Source: FEN-1297 sp963834015 (lineage in GTDB: Bacteria > Bacteroidota > Ignavibacteria > Ignavibacteriales > Ignavibacteriaceae). Taken from it: a stretch of DNA of 64,000 nt. The notes beneath the pieces are model-generated. The model was not told the DNA's origin and did no database searches. It was given only the letters and a program-made list of their open reading frames with translations. Made by a program: the position numbers and the translations under genes. The stretch spans positions 1,302,001 through 1,366,000 of the forward strand of contig CAWIAG010000004.1 of the NCBI GenBank assembly GCA_963834015.1, given 5' to 3'. Below are positions 52,663-62,675 of the stretch, in pieces. How positions within the stretch are numbered: the first letter of the stretch is position 1; the number at the start of each line of letters is the position of its first letter.

Positions 52663-54333
52663 ATGCATAAATACTCTTTATTTATCCTTTTATTATTATT
52701 AATTTCTTCTACAATCTATTCACAGCAATTAAGCTCCAGGCAGCTTGATTCTTTATATGATTGTGTGCTTAAAATAAAAAGGCCTGATCTTCTGACGAAT
52801 AAAACAGCAACTGTAAGTTCTGTAGCAGTTCACCGGAAAAGTGCAACGGGTTTGATAAATGCCGTAAGGATGCAACTGCAGTATTTTACCGGTCCGCAGA
52901 AAAGCGTACTACAAAGCATTCTCCAGGGACCAACAACGGATACAAGTTTTGTTACTCCGGGCGGCTTTTTCAGAATTTTCTTTAATAACAAAGGCGAATC
53001 GGATGTTCCTACATACAGTATGGATTCATTGGCCATTGCACTGGATTCGGTTTATAAAGTCGAAGTAGACTCTATAGGCTTTCCTGCTCCTCCTCCTTCA
53101 GACGGCGATACCAGGTATGATGTGTATGTGCAGAATATAGTCGGCGATTACAGCTATACTACTCCCGAAACCGAATACCCGGCGGGAACGGGCAGGTATA
53201 CTTCCTATATCGAGATCAATAATGATTATACGGGTTTTTATACAACAGGTTTAAATGCTGCAAAAGTTTCATGCGCGCATGAATTTGACCATGCTATAAA
53301 TATAGGGAATTATATTAACCGTTATTTTGCAGGCGATGAATTTTTCTATGAGCTTTCGGCTACGGCTATGGAGCATTTTGTCTTTCCTTATATTAAAGAT
53401 TACCTGCAGTACCTTCCGCCGTATTTTGAAAATACGCAGAACAGCATTGCTCTTAGTAACGCTCCTAATGAACAGGAATTCGCCCTGGGCATATGGCATA
53501 TATATTTGAGGGATAAATTCGGCGATTTTAGGGTTATTAAAAAAGAATGGTCGCTTATGCCTGCGGAAGTAGCTATGGATTGTATAAATGATGCGCTCCA
53601 GTATTTCGGTTCGTCCTTAGGAACTGAGTTGAATACTTTTGGCGTATGGATGTATTATACTAATTACAGAACCGTCCCGGGAAAATATTTTGAAGATGCC
53701 GCTTATTATCCTCTTATTACACCGGTATCAACTTTGAATTTCAGTAACGGATTATCCTTTCAACTGGAGACAGGGCCTTCGTCTAATTGTTTTGTCTCAA
53801 TTATAAACCCGGGTTCTCTTGATACTCTCATTACCATAGTAACAAACTCAGACGTTCAGGACGCAATAGACAATACCGATTCGCTTTATTCTTTTAATGC
53901 TTCCTATTACAGTTCCGCCGCCGGCGGAGCTAAAGAGATAACTTCCAATTACTATATTAATTTTTCTGCATCGAACAGCACGTATTGGACTAACGGGGAA
54001 ATACTTAATAATATAGTAATTAGTTCCGGTCAGAGTTTAGCCGGACAAATTAATTATGTATTCCCGTCTCCTTTCAGTTATTCAAAAAATGCTTACCTGT
54101 ATATTCCCGTCAGCCAGGTGAATGATCTCAATATTCAGTTTAGTGTATATACTATCGCAATGAAATTGGTTTATTCTTCAAGCCAGTCTTTAACTTATTT
54201 CAACGGCCAGAAGGTTATAAAATGGGACGGAAGAAATTCAGGCGAGAAAAAACTTCCAACCGGGGTATATATCTATGTAGTTAAAAACGGCGGCGGCCTT
54301 ACCAAAGGTAAATTAGTTATCTTCAACCAATAA
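52663..54333 (+). CDS. Secreted MXAN_6640-like metalloprotease with T9SS-type C-terminus
   Basis: A 556-aa exported protease. I start at ATG 52663 (MHKYSLF), where a signal peptide (about 1-20, ending IYSQQ) begins; the frame is open to 52543, but those residues are not signal-like. A zinc site HEFDH (206-210) matches HExxH, and DEFFYELSATAMEH (about 225-240) likely gives the third ligand, as in the MXAN_6640 family of putative metalloproteases. The C-terminal 85 residues look like a diverged T9SS type-A domain (YVFPSPFSYSKNA, NIQFSVYTIAMKLV, PTGVYIYVVKNGG, KGKLVIFNQ). Likely surface-bound or secreted; the substrate is unknown. Confidence 0.8.
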   Translation: MHKYSLFILLLLLISSTIYSQQLSSRQLDSLYDCVLKIKRPDLLTNKTATVSSVAVHRKSATGLINAVRMQLQYFTGPQKSVLQSILQGPTTDTSFVTPGGFFRIFFNNKGESDVPTYSMDSLAIALDSVYKVEVDSIGFPAPPPSDGDTRYDVYVQNIVGDYSYTTPETEYPAGTGRYTSYIEINNDYTGFYTTGLNAAKVSCAHEFDHAINIGNYINRYFAGDEFFYELSATAMEHFVFPYIKDYLQYLPPYFENTQNSIALSNAPNEQEFALGIWHIYLRDKFGDFRVIKKEWSLMPAEVAMDCINDALQYFGSSLGTELNTFGVWMYYTNYRTVPGKYFEDAAYYPLITPVSTLNFSNGLSFQLETGPSSNCFVSIINPGSLDTLITIVTNSDVQDAIDNTDSLYSFNASYYSSAAGGAKEITSNYYINFSASNSTYWTNGEILNNIVISSGQSLAGQINYVFPSPFSYSKNAYLYIPVSQVNDLNIQFSVYTIAMKLVYSSSQSLTYFNGQKVIKWDGRNSGEKKLPTGVYIYVVKNGGGLTKGKLVIFNQ

Positions 54334-54339
54334 AGTTTT

Positions 54340-54387
54340 AGAGACAGCCTGTCCCGATTCCTAATCGGGAGGCCATGCCCCGTCTTG
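54340..54387. repeat. GAGACGGGG-family repeat, long copy, 3' of the metalloprotease
   Basis: GAGACAGCCTGTCCCGATT..AATCGGGAGGCCATGCCCCGTCTTG: a long hairpin with a second inner stem (CCCGATT/AATCGGG), starting 7 bp after the stop at 54333. The rest of 54334-54630 shows nothing else. Confidence 0.6.
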
Positions 54388-54630
54388 ATTTGCACTCCCA
54401 TCTTCGCAACGCCTAATGCAATGGGTACTTAAATGTGACTTTTATTTTACACCCGCATACTATAAAATTCGACGGCACTTTTAATTTATTAAACTATTTA
54501 ATCGGATTAATTGCTCTAAACGGGATGGTGATCTTTTATATTTTTGCTTTCTGCAACAACTTATCATTATTATCAAAGATTGATTCATAGGAAATAATCT
54601 CATTTAATATGCTTTGTAATTCTAATTAAC

Positions 54631-56985
54631 ATGAAATATATATTATTGTTGATAATCCTATTCTCCTTCAGCGCTGCCGGGCAGAATAATATTGTTACGG
54701 TCACGGGGCACGTAAATGATGCTAATAATAATGACGCTCTTAAGAGCGTAAATATTTATATTATAAATACTCAATCGGGTACACCAACTGACAGCCTCGG
54801 AAATTTTACTCTGAAGTTACAGCCCGGTAAATACAGCATTGCTTTTAGTTATGTTGGTTACGAAACCCGGTTAAAAAATGTTAACATCACAGGCAGTGAA
54901 AAAACTATTCATTTAAACGTTTCCCTTAAGCCCGGCCTTTATTTGATGAAAGGCGTTACCATAAATGCTAATAGGGAGATCGAAGGGCAGAATATTGATA
55001 CTTTGAAAATAAAAGATATTCAGAATATCCCCAATCTTTATTCGGATGTGCTCAGCAGCGTTAAAATTTTACCCGGTGTAAGCTCTAATAACGAATTAAC
55101 CAGCGCGTATAATGTAAGAGGCGGGAACTTTGATGAAAATCTTATTTACCTTGACGGGTATGAAATTTACCGGCCGTACTTAATTCAGCAAGGTGTGGAA
55201 GAAAACCAGTCAATAATAAACGGTAATATGGTCGGCAGTATGGAATTCTATAACGGCGCTTTCCCTGCTCAATTTGGAGATAAAATGTCTTCCGCCCTGG
55301 TTGTTAATTATGACGCTACTGTAAAACCTGTTCTCGGCGGTGAAATAAATGCCGACTTGTTCAACACGGGTTTAACTCTGCATGACAGAAATGGAAACTT
55401 TAGCTGGATAACGGGGTTTCGTTATGCTTATCCTTCATTGTTTGACAAAACACTTCAAACCTCCGGCTTATATAAACCAAGCTTTGATGATTATCAATTT
55501 TTTGGCTCTTACATTTTCCCGGATAACTATATTGTTCAACTTATGTTTATTACGGCTAAAAATAATTTTGAATTAACGCCGCAAAGCTGGTTCGGCAACT
55601 TTCAATCTCCCGGCATAGGTATTCAGCAGATTACTTTGGACTTTGGCGGCAATTCCGACTATAAGTATAACTCAAATTTAGCGGGATTAAAATTTATAGC
55701 CCCGTTGAGCGAAAATTCCAGCCTTACTACCTCGCTGGCTTATTACTCGGATAAAGAATTTTATAATACAAATTTATCCTATAAAGTATATTATTCCGAA
55801 GATGCTTACCACCCTCAGGATAATATACAGTATCTTGAAACAGGCTACCAGTTCGCGGACAATTCTCTTAACTCTGAGAGGGTTGAGTTAATGTCTGATT
55901 ATACACTAAATTATAAAACCCAGTCCATCAAAGCAGGGGCCTCTTTCAGGTATTCGAAAATGGAAAGTACTCTTGATGAGTCAACATCTTTTTTGGGCGT
56001 TGATTCGGTTCTGAATGCCGCAAACAATTCAATTCAAAAACTTAATGCTGAATTTAATTCTCTTTCCGGGTATCTTGAAGACAATATTTTTTTTAACAGC
56101 AAACTAAGCGCAAACGCAGGATTAAGGGCGTTAAAATATTATTTCAACGGCGAGTTTCTGCTTAGCCCGCGGGCAGGTTTAACTTTCAAACCGGATTCAG
56201 TAAATTCGTTAAACTTATCCTGGGGATATTATTATCAGCCGCCTTATTTTTATGAAACGTGGGACAAAAGTTTAACTGCTGCAAAATCTTTATTGGCGCA
56301 AAAGGATATTCAGTATGACCTGAGCTGGGAATACCAATTTAAACCACAGTCTAAATTTACCGCTGAATTGTATTATAAAGATTTAACCAGGCTTATCCCT
56401 TATTACGTAGATCAACTGCAATTAACCTATGGTGATCAGAATAATTATGAGGGTTATGCCTATGGGCTGGACCTGCAGTACGAAGGTGAATTAACCCGTG
56501 GAATAGAAACATGGATAGGCTATAGTTATCTGAATGCAGAGGAAAAACAAACTGCGGGCAGCAATACGTACGAAAACAGCCCCTTCAACCAGGGACATAC
56601 TATAAGGATTTTTCTTCAGGATCATTCTACATCGCATCCGAATTTTCAGGCGCATGTACTGTTCCTGTTAGGGAGCGGTTATTATTATTACCCGATGATT
56701 AGTGTTCCCGGCGCTGCGCCGGGAACATACCAGATTGTTCCCGATTATAATGTAACGAATGAATATCCTTTTTATTTCAGGGTTGATATGGGTTTAACGT
56801 TTGAATTTATAATACTTGACCATAGGAAAATTACTTTTACTGCGGAGGTGTTAAATGTATTTAACCAGTACAATGTAACATCTTATTCATGGTATCACGT
56901 TTTCCAGCAGACAACACAGCCCGTTCCCGTTCCAAACATCCTTTCACCAAGATATTTTAATGCAGGTTTCAAATTAGAATTTTAG
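54631..56985 (+). CDS. TonB-dependent receptor with carboxypeptidase-like N-terminal domain
   Basis: A 784-aa outer-membrane receptor. The signal peptide ends SAAGQ (about 18). The CarbopepD_reg domain at about 22-105 has VTGHVNDANNNDALKSVNIYI, PGKYSIAFSYVGYETRLKN. The plug (about 118-225) has VLSSVKILPGVSSNNEL, AYNVRGGNFDENLIYLDGYEIYRP and FYNGAFPAQFGDKMSSALVV. The barrel closes with YFNAGFKLEF. Such receptors carry nutrients through the outer membrane with TonB energy. No SusD-like partner or transport operon is adjacent, so substrate cannot be inferred. Plus strand, single gene. Confidence 0.88.
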   Translation: MKYILLLIILFSFSAAGQNNIVTVTGHVNDANNNDALKSVNIYIINTQSGTPTDSLGNFTLKLQPGKYSIAFSYVGYETRLKNVNITGSEKTIHLNVSLKPGLYLMKGVTINANREIEGQNIDTLKIKDIQNIPNLYSDVLSSVKILPGVSSNNELTSAYNVRGGNFDENLIYLDGYEIYRPYLIQQGVEENQSIINGNMVGSMEFYNGAFPAQFGDKMSSALVVNYDATVKPVLGGEINADLFNTGLTLHDRNGNFSWITGFRYAYPSLFDKTLQTSGLYKPSFDDYQFFGSYIFPDNYIVQLMFITAKNNFELTPQSWFGNFQSPGIGIQQITLDFGGNSDYKYNSNLAGLKFIAPLSENSSLTTSLAYYSDKEFYNTNLSYKVYYSEDAYHPQDNIQYLETGYQFADNSLNSERVELMSDYTLNYKTQSIKAGASFRYSKMESTLDESTSFLGVDSVLNAANNSIQKLNAEFNSLSGYLEDNIFFNSKLSANAGLRALKYYFNGEFLLSPRAGLTFKPDSVNSLNLSWGYYYQPPYFYETWDKSLTAAKSLLAQKDIQYDLSWEYQFKPQSKFTAELYYKDLTRLIPYYVDQLQLTYGDQNNYEGYAYGLDLQYEGELTRGIETWIGYSYLNAEEKQTAGSNTYENSPFNQGHTIRIFLQDHSTSHPNFQAHVLFLLGSGYYYYPMISVPGAAPGTYQIVPDYNVTNEYPFYFRVDMGLTFEFIILDHRKITFTAEVLNVFNQYNVTSYSWYHVFQQTTQPVPVPNILSPRYFNAGFKLEF

Positions 56986-57407
56986 GTACATTTTAATTAT
57001 AGCATCACAAATGTTATTTAAAGTAGCCCCGGCATTTATGCCGGGCCTGTTTGCAACAGCCTGCTCCGGGGGAACTGTTTATTAACATTTGTATCCTTGA
57101 AAATACTACAAAACGGCAGATGGCAATATATTATGCCGGAAAATGGGTCATTTTTAGGATTTTACTTGTAAAAAAAATCCCGCCAATTTTTTATTCTTCA
57201 TTTTTTAGTTAAAAAAAGTATTCAATAATATAATTAAATAATTTTTGATTTAAGGTTAAAAAAAATTTCAATTTTACGATAATGTAAATATAGTCTGGTT
57301 CTATGATCACGTAGGGTTATTATTTATTTGACGAAGTAATTTTTCTTTGGAACTGAACAATTTGTTTTGCCGTATGACTATATCCGAAAATCGTTATTAC
57401 TGAAATT
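56986..57407. other. Intergenic region with a repeat copy
   Basis: 422 bp. It holds the inverted CGGCAT-hairpin repeat at 57003-57047 and a GC-rich echo at about 57054-57075 (CAGCCTGCTCCGGGGGAAC). The rest is very AT-rich and should contain the promoter of the 57408 operon. Confidence 0.4.
57003..57047. repeat. CGGCAT-hairpin repeat, inverted copy
   Basis: AAATGTTATTTAAAGTAGCCC then CGGCATTTATGCCGGGC. The complement matches 6364-6400 closely, including the hairpin CCCGGCATAAATGCCG. Confidence 0.6.
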
Positions 57408-60400
57408 ATGAAGAGCAAATTAATTAAAAAGGAGATCAGTAATAAAGAAGTAAAAGTACTCTTTATTGGTGTACCGCATCAGAGCGTATTAACTGCAATC
57501 AGGGAAATAAAGCATTCTCTAAAATCATTTACTCACAACAGTGTGAATTCAAAAAAAGATTTTATTGCCGGGCTGAATGAATTTCATCCCGATATAATCA
57601 TTTCAGATATATCTGTTCCGGGTTTAAACTTCAATCAAATACTTAAAATTTTAACGAAAAAATTATTAAATATTCCCGTAATAGTTTTTTGTGCCCGGGG
57701 TAATGAAGATTTAGCTGTAAAATGCGTTCAGCAAGGGGCCCGGGATTATGTTATAAAAGGGCAGCAGAAACGCCTTGGAATTGCAGTAATAAGGGCTCTT
57801 GATGAAAAGCATATACGCCCGAAATTGATTAAAAAAGAAGTTAATACTAAAAAAAATAATGAAATTTTAAAAAGATATAAACGTTGGGAATCAAATATTC
57901 CCTGTATATTGTATCTGATCCGGATGAAGCCTGATTTCAGCTATGTATTTAAGCATATAAGTTCAGCCTCTAAAGTATTATTAGCCGTTGAACCCGGTAA
58001 GATAATGAAAAACCCTGTTTATTTTTCTAACCTCATTTACCCTGCCGACGCTATTAATCTTCGTAAATCGTTTGCTGAAGCTGTAAATACGGGAACCCCT
58101 TTGAATTTTGAAGCAAGATTTATGGTTAAAAATGAAATTCGCTGGTTCCTTTTTAATGCGCATCCTGAAATTCAGCCCGATAAATCCATAACGTGGGACG
58201 GGATACTTATGGATATTACCGAAAAGAAACAGGCTGAAGAAGCCGCTTCAAATGAACGAAACCTGATGAAAATCCTTATGGATAACCTGCCCGATGTGAT
58301 TTATTTTAAAGATTTGGAGAGCAGGTTTTTAAGAGTTAATAAAGCCTTTCTTAAAAACCAGGATGTGGAATCGGAAACCGAAATTCTGAATAAAACTGAT
58401 TTCGATATGTTCAAACCTGAGCATGCAATTGAAGCAAGGAATGATGAACTGGAAATTATTAAAACCGGCAGATCAATCCTTAATAAAGTTGAAAAAGATG
58501 CTTATAAATCAGGGAAAACAGCCTGGGTGTCTACAACAAAAATGCCGTTAAAAAATTCAGTCGGGGAAATTATAGGAACGTTCGGGGTATCGAGGAATAT
58601 TACAGATTTAATTCATGTCCAGGAAGCGCTTGCACAAGAGCGGAATCTTACGCAAATGCTGATGGATAACCTGCCGGATCCGATTTATTTTAAAGACCTG
58701 GAGAGCAGGTTTATCAAAGTTAATAATGGATATCTAAAAAGATATAATATTCAATCGGAACAGGATATTCTACAGAAAACTGATTTTGATATTTTCGGTT
58801 TCGAGCATGCTAATGATGCAAGGAACGATGAATTGCAGATTATTAAAACCGGGGAAGCCATTATTAATAAAGTTGAAAAAGAAACTACGCTATCGGGAAA
58901 TTTATCCTGGGCATTATCAACAAAAATACCCTTAAGAAATATTGACGGCAACATAATCGGCACATTCGGCGTATCCAGGGATATTACCGGGTTGATCCGG
59001 GCCCAGGAAGAGCTTACCGAAGAGCGGTATCTGATGCAAACCCTGATGGATAATTTTCCCGACACAATTTATTTTAAGGATCTTGAGAGCAGATTTCTGA
59101 AGGTGAATAAAGCGTATCTTAAAAGCCTGAACGTAGAATCGGAAAGTGAAATATTGAATAAAACGGACTTTGATTTCTACAACGCTGCTCATGCGGCTGT
59201 TGCCCGGGATGATGAATTGGAAATTATTAAAAGCGGTAAGGCGATAATAAATAAATTAGAAAAATTTAGAAACATATCCGGAAAATTACATCTGGTAGCT
59301 GCAACAAAAATGCCTCTGAAAAATTCAGAAGGTAAAATTGTGGGTACATTTGGTGTATCAAGGGACATTACCGAATTAATTCATGCGGAACAAGCGCTTG
59401 CCGCAGAACGAAACTTAATGTCAACGTTAATTAACTCAATACCTGACCGCATATATGTTAAAGATATTGACGGGAAATATATTCATAGTAATCCTGCACA
59501 TTATAAATCTTTTGGCCTTCAGTCTCAGGAAGAGTTAATTGGTAAAACAACTCTTGATTTCTTTCCGAATGATGAAGCGGCATCCAATGTTAAAGACGAC
59601 CTGAAAGTTATTCTGACAGGGAAAGAAATAATAAATTCGGAAGAAAAATCTTTTTGGAACGGTGATCAAATAAGCTGGCATCATGTTACCAAAGTTCCTC
59701 TCAGGGATCAACAAAATAATATTACGGGAATTATCTGTATAAGCAGGGATATTACACAAAGTAAAAAAATACAGGAACAATTACAATCATCCGAAGCACG
59801 CTTCAGGCATATTATTAACGCTGTCTCGGCTGTTCTTTATACGGTAAAAATTTCAGGTTCCGATTTTGAACGTATCTGGGTTGGGGACAATATTACACAA
59901 TTTGGATATAATACTAAGGAAGTTTTGGAGGACGCTTGGCTGTATAATGCTATTCACCCGGATGACATTGAATATGTTAAATCAAAAATTAAGTCCGTAC
60001 TTATAAAAGAAAAATTAGTACTTGAATACAGGCTGAAATGTAAAGACGGGCGCTATATCTGGATTACCGATGAAACCGTACTGATTCGCAATGAGGATGG
60101 AAAACCTTCAGAACTTTTCGGGTCCTGGCTGGATATTACCGAAAGGATGAAAGCACAAGAAAATTTGTTAACAAGCGAATCACAGCTTTCTGTAGCGCTT
60201 AGAATTGCACACCTTTCCCATTGGGAATATGATTTTACAGAAGATAAGTTAATTCTAAACGATCAATTTTATTCTTTGTTGCATAGCTCGGTAGACCGTG
60301 AGGGCGGTTATGAAATGTCTTTTTCGCAGTATGAGGAGCGGTTTGTTTTCCATGAGGATATTCCGGCTCTCCGCCGGGAAGTTGATAAGGCTGTTTATGC

Positions 60401-62675
60401 TGCGGATATTAACTATAGCAGCCAGTTGGAACACAGGGTAAATTATTCTGACGGGGAAACCGGTTGGTTTTCAACAGGGATGTTTATTACAAAAGATGCG
60501 CAGGGTAAAACAATAAAAGCATTTGGCGTTTCCCAGGATATAACTGAACATAAAAAAGCGGAAGAAGCTTTAATCGCCAGTGAAACCAAACTTAACTATG
60601 CACTAAAAATAGCTAACCTTGCTCACTGGGAATACGATGTTATTAATGAAATTTTTACATTTAACAACCAGTTTTATTCGCTCTTCCGCACTACCGCTGA
60701 AAAAGAAGGAGGCTATGTTATGTCTCCTATGCAGTATTCAAACCGTTTTGTATATCCTGATGACAAACAGCTTGTAGGCTATGAGATTCAAAGATCTATT
60801 GAAAGCAGTGATCCCGGCTATAGCGGCAGGGTAGATCATCGTATTATTTATGCCGATGGAGAGATCGGGTACTTATCAGTTCGAATATTTACTTTTAGAA
60901 ATGCAGACGGTAACATTTATAGGGCATTCGGTGTAAGCCAGGATATTACAGAACGCAAGCAGGCGGAAGAAGCGCTGCGTAAAAGTGAAGTCCAGTTGTC
61001 CAGCGCTGTTAAAATTGCAAATCTTGCCTATTGGGAATTAGACTTAGTGAAATTTAATTTCACTTTAAATGACCGGTATTTCTCACTGATGCATACTACT
61101 GCTGAAAATGAAGGCGGTTATGTTATGTCTTCAGACCGTTATTTATTAAGGTTTGTACATCCGGAAGATGAGCAGGTTCTTAGTTCGGAAATTCAAAAAG
61201 CCCTGGAAACAAAGGATCCCTACTACACTAATGAAATGGAACTGCGAATGAGCTACGCAGACGGCAAGTTAGGATTCTTTTTAACACGATTTTATATAAC
61301 AAAAGATTTACAGGGCAATACAATCAGCGCTTTTGGGGCAACCCAGGATATAACTCAAAATAAGCTGGCGGAAAAAGCATTACGCGCAAGCGAATATTTT
61401 TTAAGAAAAACCCAATCCGTCGCGCATATCGGCTCCTTCAAATATAATATCAAATCGGGTACCTGGGAAAACTCGGAAACTTTAGATGAAATATTCGGGA
61501 TAAATAATAATTATACTAAAGATATTAAAGGATGGATTAAATTAATTCATCCTGCTCACCGTGCCGAAGTACTTGATGTTATTAAGAATAATATAGTTAA
61601 TAATAAAAGGTTTGATAAGGAATATAGAATAATAAGGCATAACGATAAACAAGAGCGGTGGGTGCTTCTGCTGGGTGATCTTGAAATTGATAATAAAGGC
61701 AGACCGGTTACTCTTATAGGAACAATCCAGGATATTACAGAGCGGATTCTCCGTGAACAGGAGAAAAAGGAACTTGATAAACAGCTTCAGCTTAGAAATA
61801 AAGAATTGGAAAAAATGATATCAGACCTTAAAATGATGCAGGGAACTTTGGTTCAATCAGAAAAGATGGCCTCACTCGGACTGCTCTCCGCCGGAATAGC
61901 GCATGAAATTAATAACCCCCTTGCTTTTGTTTCCAGTAATGCTAACCGGCTTAAAGAGTATTTCCAGGATACTGTTAGCCTGCTTAATAAATGGCAGGAT
62001 CTGGAACCGGCTCTTAAGGATAAACCTGATTTTGAATTAATTATTCAGCATATAAACGAATATAAAGATCAGATTGATATAAATTTTATACTGCAGGACT
62101 TTGATAAAATGATGTACGGTGTGCAGGAAGGAACACAGCGTATAAAGAAAATTGTGGAGGGAATGAGAGGATTTGCGCACATGACGGATAATACTTATTC
62201 TCAAGCCCGGTTAAACCAGGCTATAGACGATACTCTTACAATTGTATGGAATGAAATAAAATATAAAGCATCTATAATTAAAAACTACGGGAATTTGCCC
62301 CCTGTAACCTGCAACATCGGGGAAATTAAACAGGTTCTTGTTAATCTTTTGGTTAATGCAGCCCATTCAATCAAAGAAAAAGGCACTATTTCCATTACAA
62401 CTTCTGCCGACGATGATCACGTTTATATTCAAATTCAGGATACCGGTTCAGGCATACCACAGGACAATCTTAAAAAAATATTTGACCCGTTCTTTACTAC
62501 AAAACCGGTTGGAAAGGGAACAGGGCTGGGGTTATATATTACAGCTTCAATAATTGAAAAGCACAGCGGTAAAATTACAGTTGAAAGCCGGGTTGGCGCC
62601 GGCAGTACATTTAAAATTAAATTACCAATTAAATTTAAAACTGCAGATACGGAAGCAGAGGAGGTTGCGGCATGA
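57408..62675 (+). CDS. Giant REC/multi-PAS histidine kinase with tandem PAS expansion
   Basis: A 1,755-aa cytoplasmic kinase, paralogue of 28129-30729. It has an extra N-terminal receiver-like domain (about 15-140; D67 in IIISDISVPG and a Lys in DYVIKGQ, but no acidic pair: FIGVPHQ). PAS1 (RYKRWESNIPCILYLI) is followed by four PAS of the PDxIYFKD type repeated at exactly 384 bp, a PAS with INAVSAVLYTV, three PAS of the HWEYD..FYSL type repeated at exactly 405 bp, one more PAS (AHIGSFKYNIKSG), then HisKA with H1499 (GIAHEINNPLA) and HATPase_c (GTGLGLYITASI). It overlaps the next gene by 4 bp. Confidence 0.9.
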   Translation: MKSKLIKKEISNKEVKVLFIGVPHQSVLTAIREIKHSLKSFTHNSVNSKKDFIAGLNEFHPDIIISDISVPGLNFNQILKILTKKLLNIPVIVFCARGNEDLAVKCVQQGARDYVIKGQQKRLGIAVIRALDEKHIRPKLIKKEVNTKKNNEILKRYKRWESNIPCILYLIRMKPDFSYVFKHISSASKVLLAVEPGKIMKNPVYFSNLIYPADAINLRKSFAEAVNTGTPLNFEARFMVKNEIRWFLFNAHPEIQPDKSITWDGILMDITEKKQAEEAASNERNLMKILMDNLPDVIYFKDLESRFLRVNKAFLKNQDVESETEILNKTDFDMFKPEHAIEARNDELEIIKTGRSILNKVEKDAYKSGKTAWVSTTKMPLKNSVGEIIGTFGVSRNITDLIHVQEALAQERNLTQMLMDNLPDPIYFKDLESRFIKVNNGYLKRYNIQSEQDILQKTDFDIFGFEHANDARNDELQIIKTGEAIINKVEKETTLSGNLSWALSTKIPLRNIDGNIIGTFGVSRDITGLIRAQEELTEERYLMQTLMDNFPDTIYFKDLESRFLKVNKAYLKSLNVESESEILNKTDFDFYNAAHAAVARDDELEIIKSGKAIINKLEKFRNISGKLHLVAATKMPLKNSEGKIVGTFGVSRDITELIHAEQALAAERNLMSTLINSIPDRIYVKDIDGKYIHSNPAHYKSFGLQSQEELIGKTTLDFFPNDEAASNVKDDLKVILTGKEIINSEEKSFWNGDQISWHHVTKVPLRDQQNNITGIICISRDITQSKKIQEQLQSSEARFRHIINAVSAVLYTVKISGSDFERIWVGDNITQFGYNTKEVLEDAWLYNAIHPDDIEYVKSKIKSVLIKEKLVLEYRLKCKDGRYIWITDETVLIRNEDGKPSELFGSWLDITERMKAQENLLTSESQLSVALRIAHLSHWEYDFTEDKLILNDQFYSLLHSSVDREGGYEMSFSQYEERFVFHEDIPALRREVDKAVYAADINYSSQLEHRVNYSDGETGWFSTGMFITKDAQGKTIKAFGVSQDITEHKKAEEALIASETKLNYALKIANLAHWEYDVINEIFTFNNQFYSLFRTTAEKEGGYVMSPMQYSNRFVYPDDKQLVGYEIQRSIESSDPGYSGRVDHRIIYADGEIGYLSVRIFTFRNADGNIYRAFGVSQDITERKQAEEALRKSEVQLSSAVKIANLAYWELDLVKFNFTLNDRYFSLMHTTAENEGGYVMSSDRYLLRFVHPEDEQVLSSEIQKALETKDPYYTNEMELRMSYADGKLGFFLTRFYITKDLQGNTISAFGATQDITQNKLAEKALRASEYFLRKTQSVAHIGSFKYNIKSGTWENSETLDEIFGINNNYTKDIKGWIKLIHPAHRAEVLDVIKNNIVNNKRFDKEYRIIRHNDKQERWVLLLGDLEIDNKGRPVTLIGTIQDITERILREQEKKELDKQLQLRNKELEKMISDLKMMQGTLVQSEKMASLGLLSAGIAHEINNPLAFVSSNANRLKEYFQDTVSLLNKWQDLEPALKDKPDFELIIQHINEYKDQIDINFILQDFDKMMYGVQEGTQRIKKIVEGMRGFAHMTDNTYSQARLNQAIDDTLTIVWNEIKYKASIIKNYGNLPPVTCNIGEIKQVLVNLLVNAAHSIKEKGTISITTSADDDHVYIQIQDTGSGIPQDNLKKIFDPFFTTKPVGKGTGLGLYITASIIEKHSGKITVESRVGAGSTFKIKLPIKFKTADTEAEEVAA

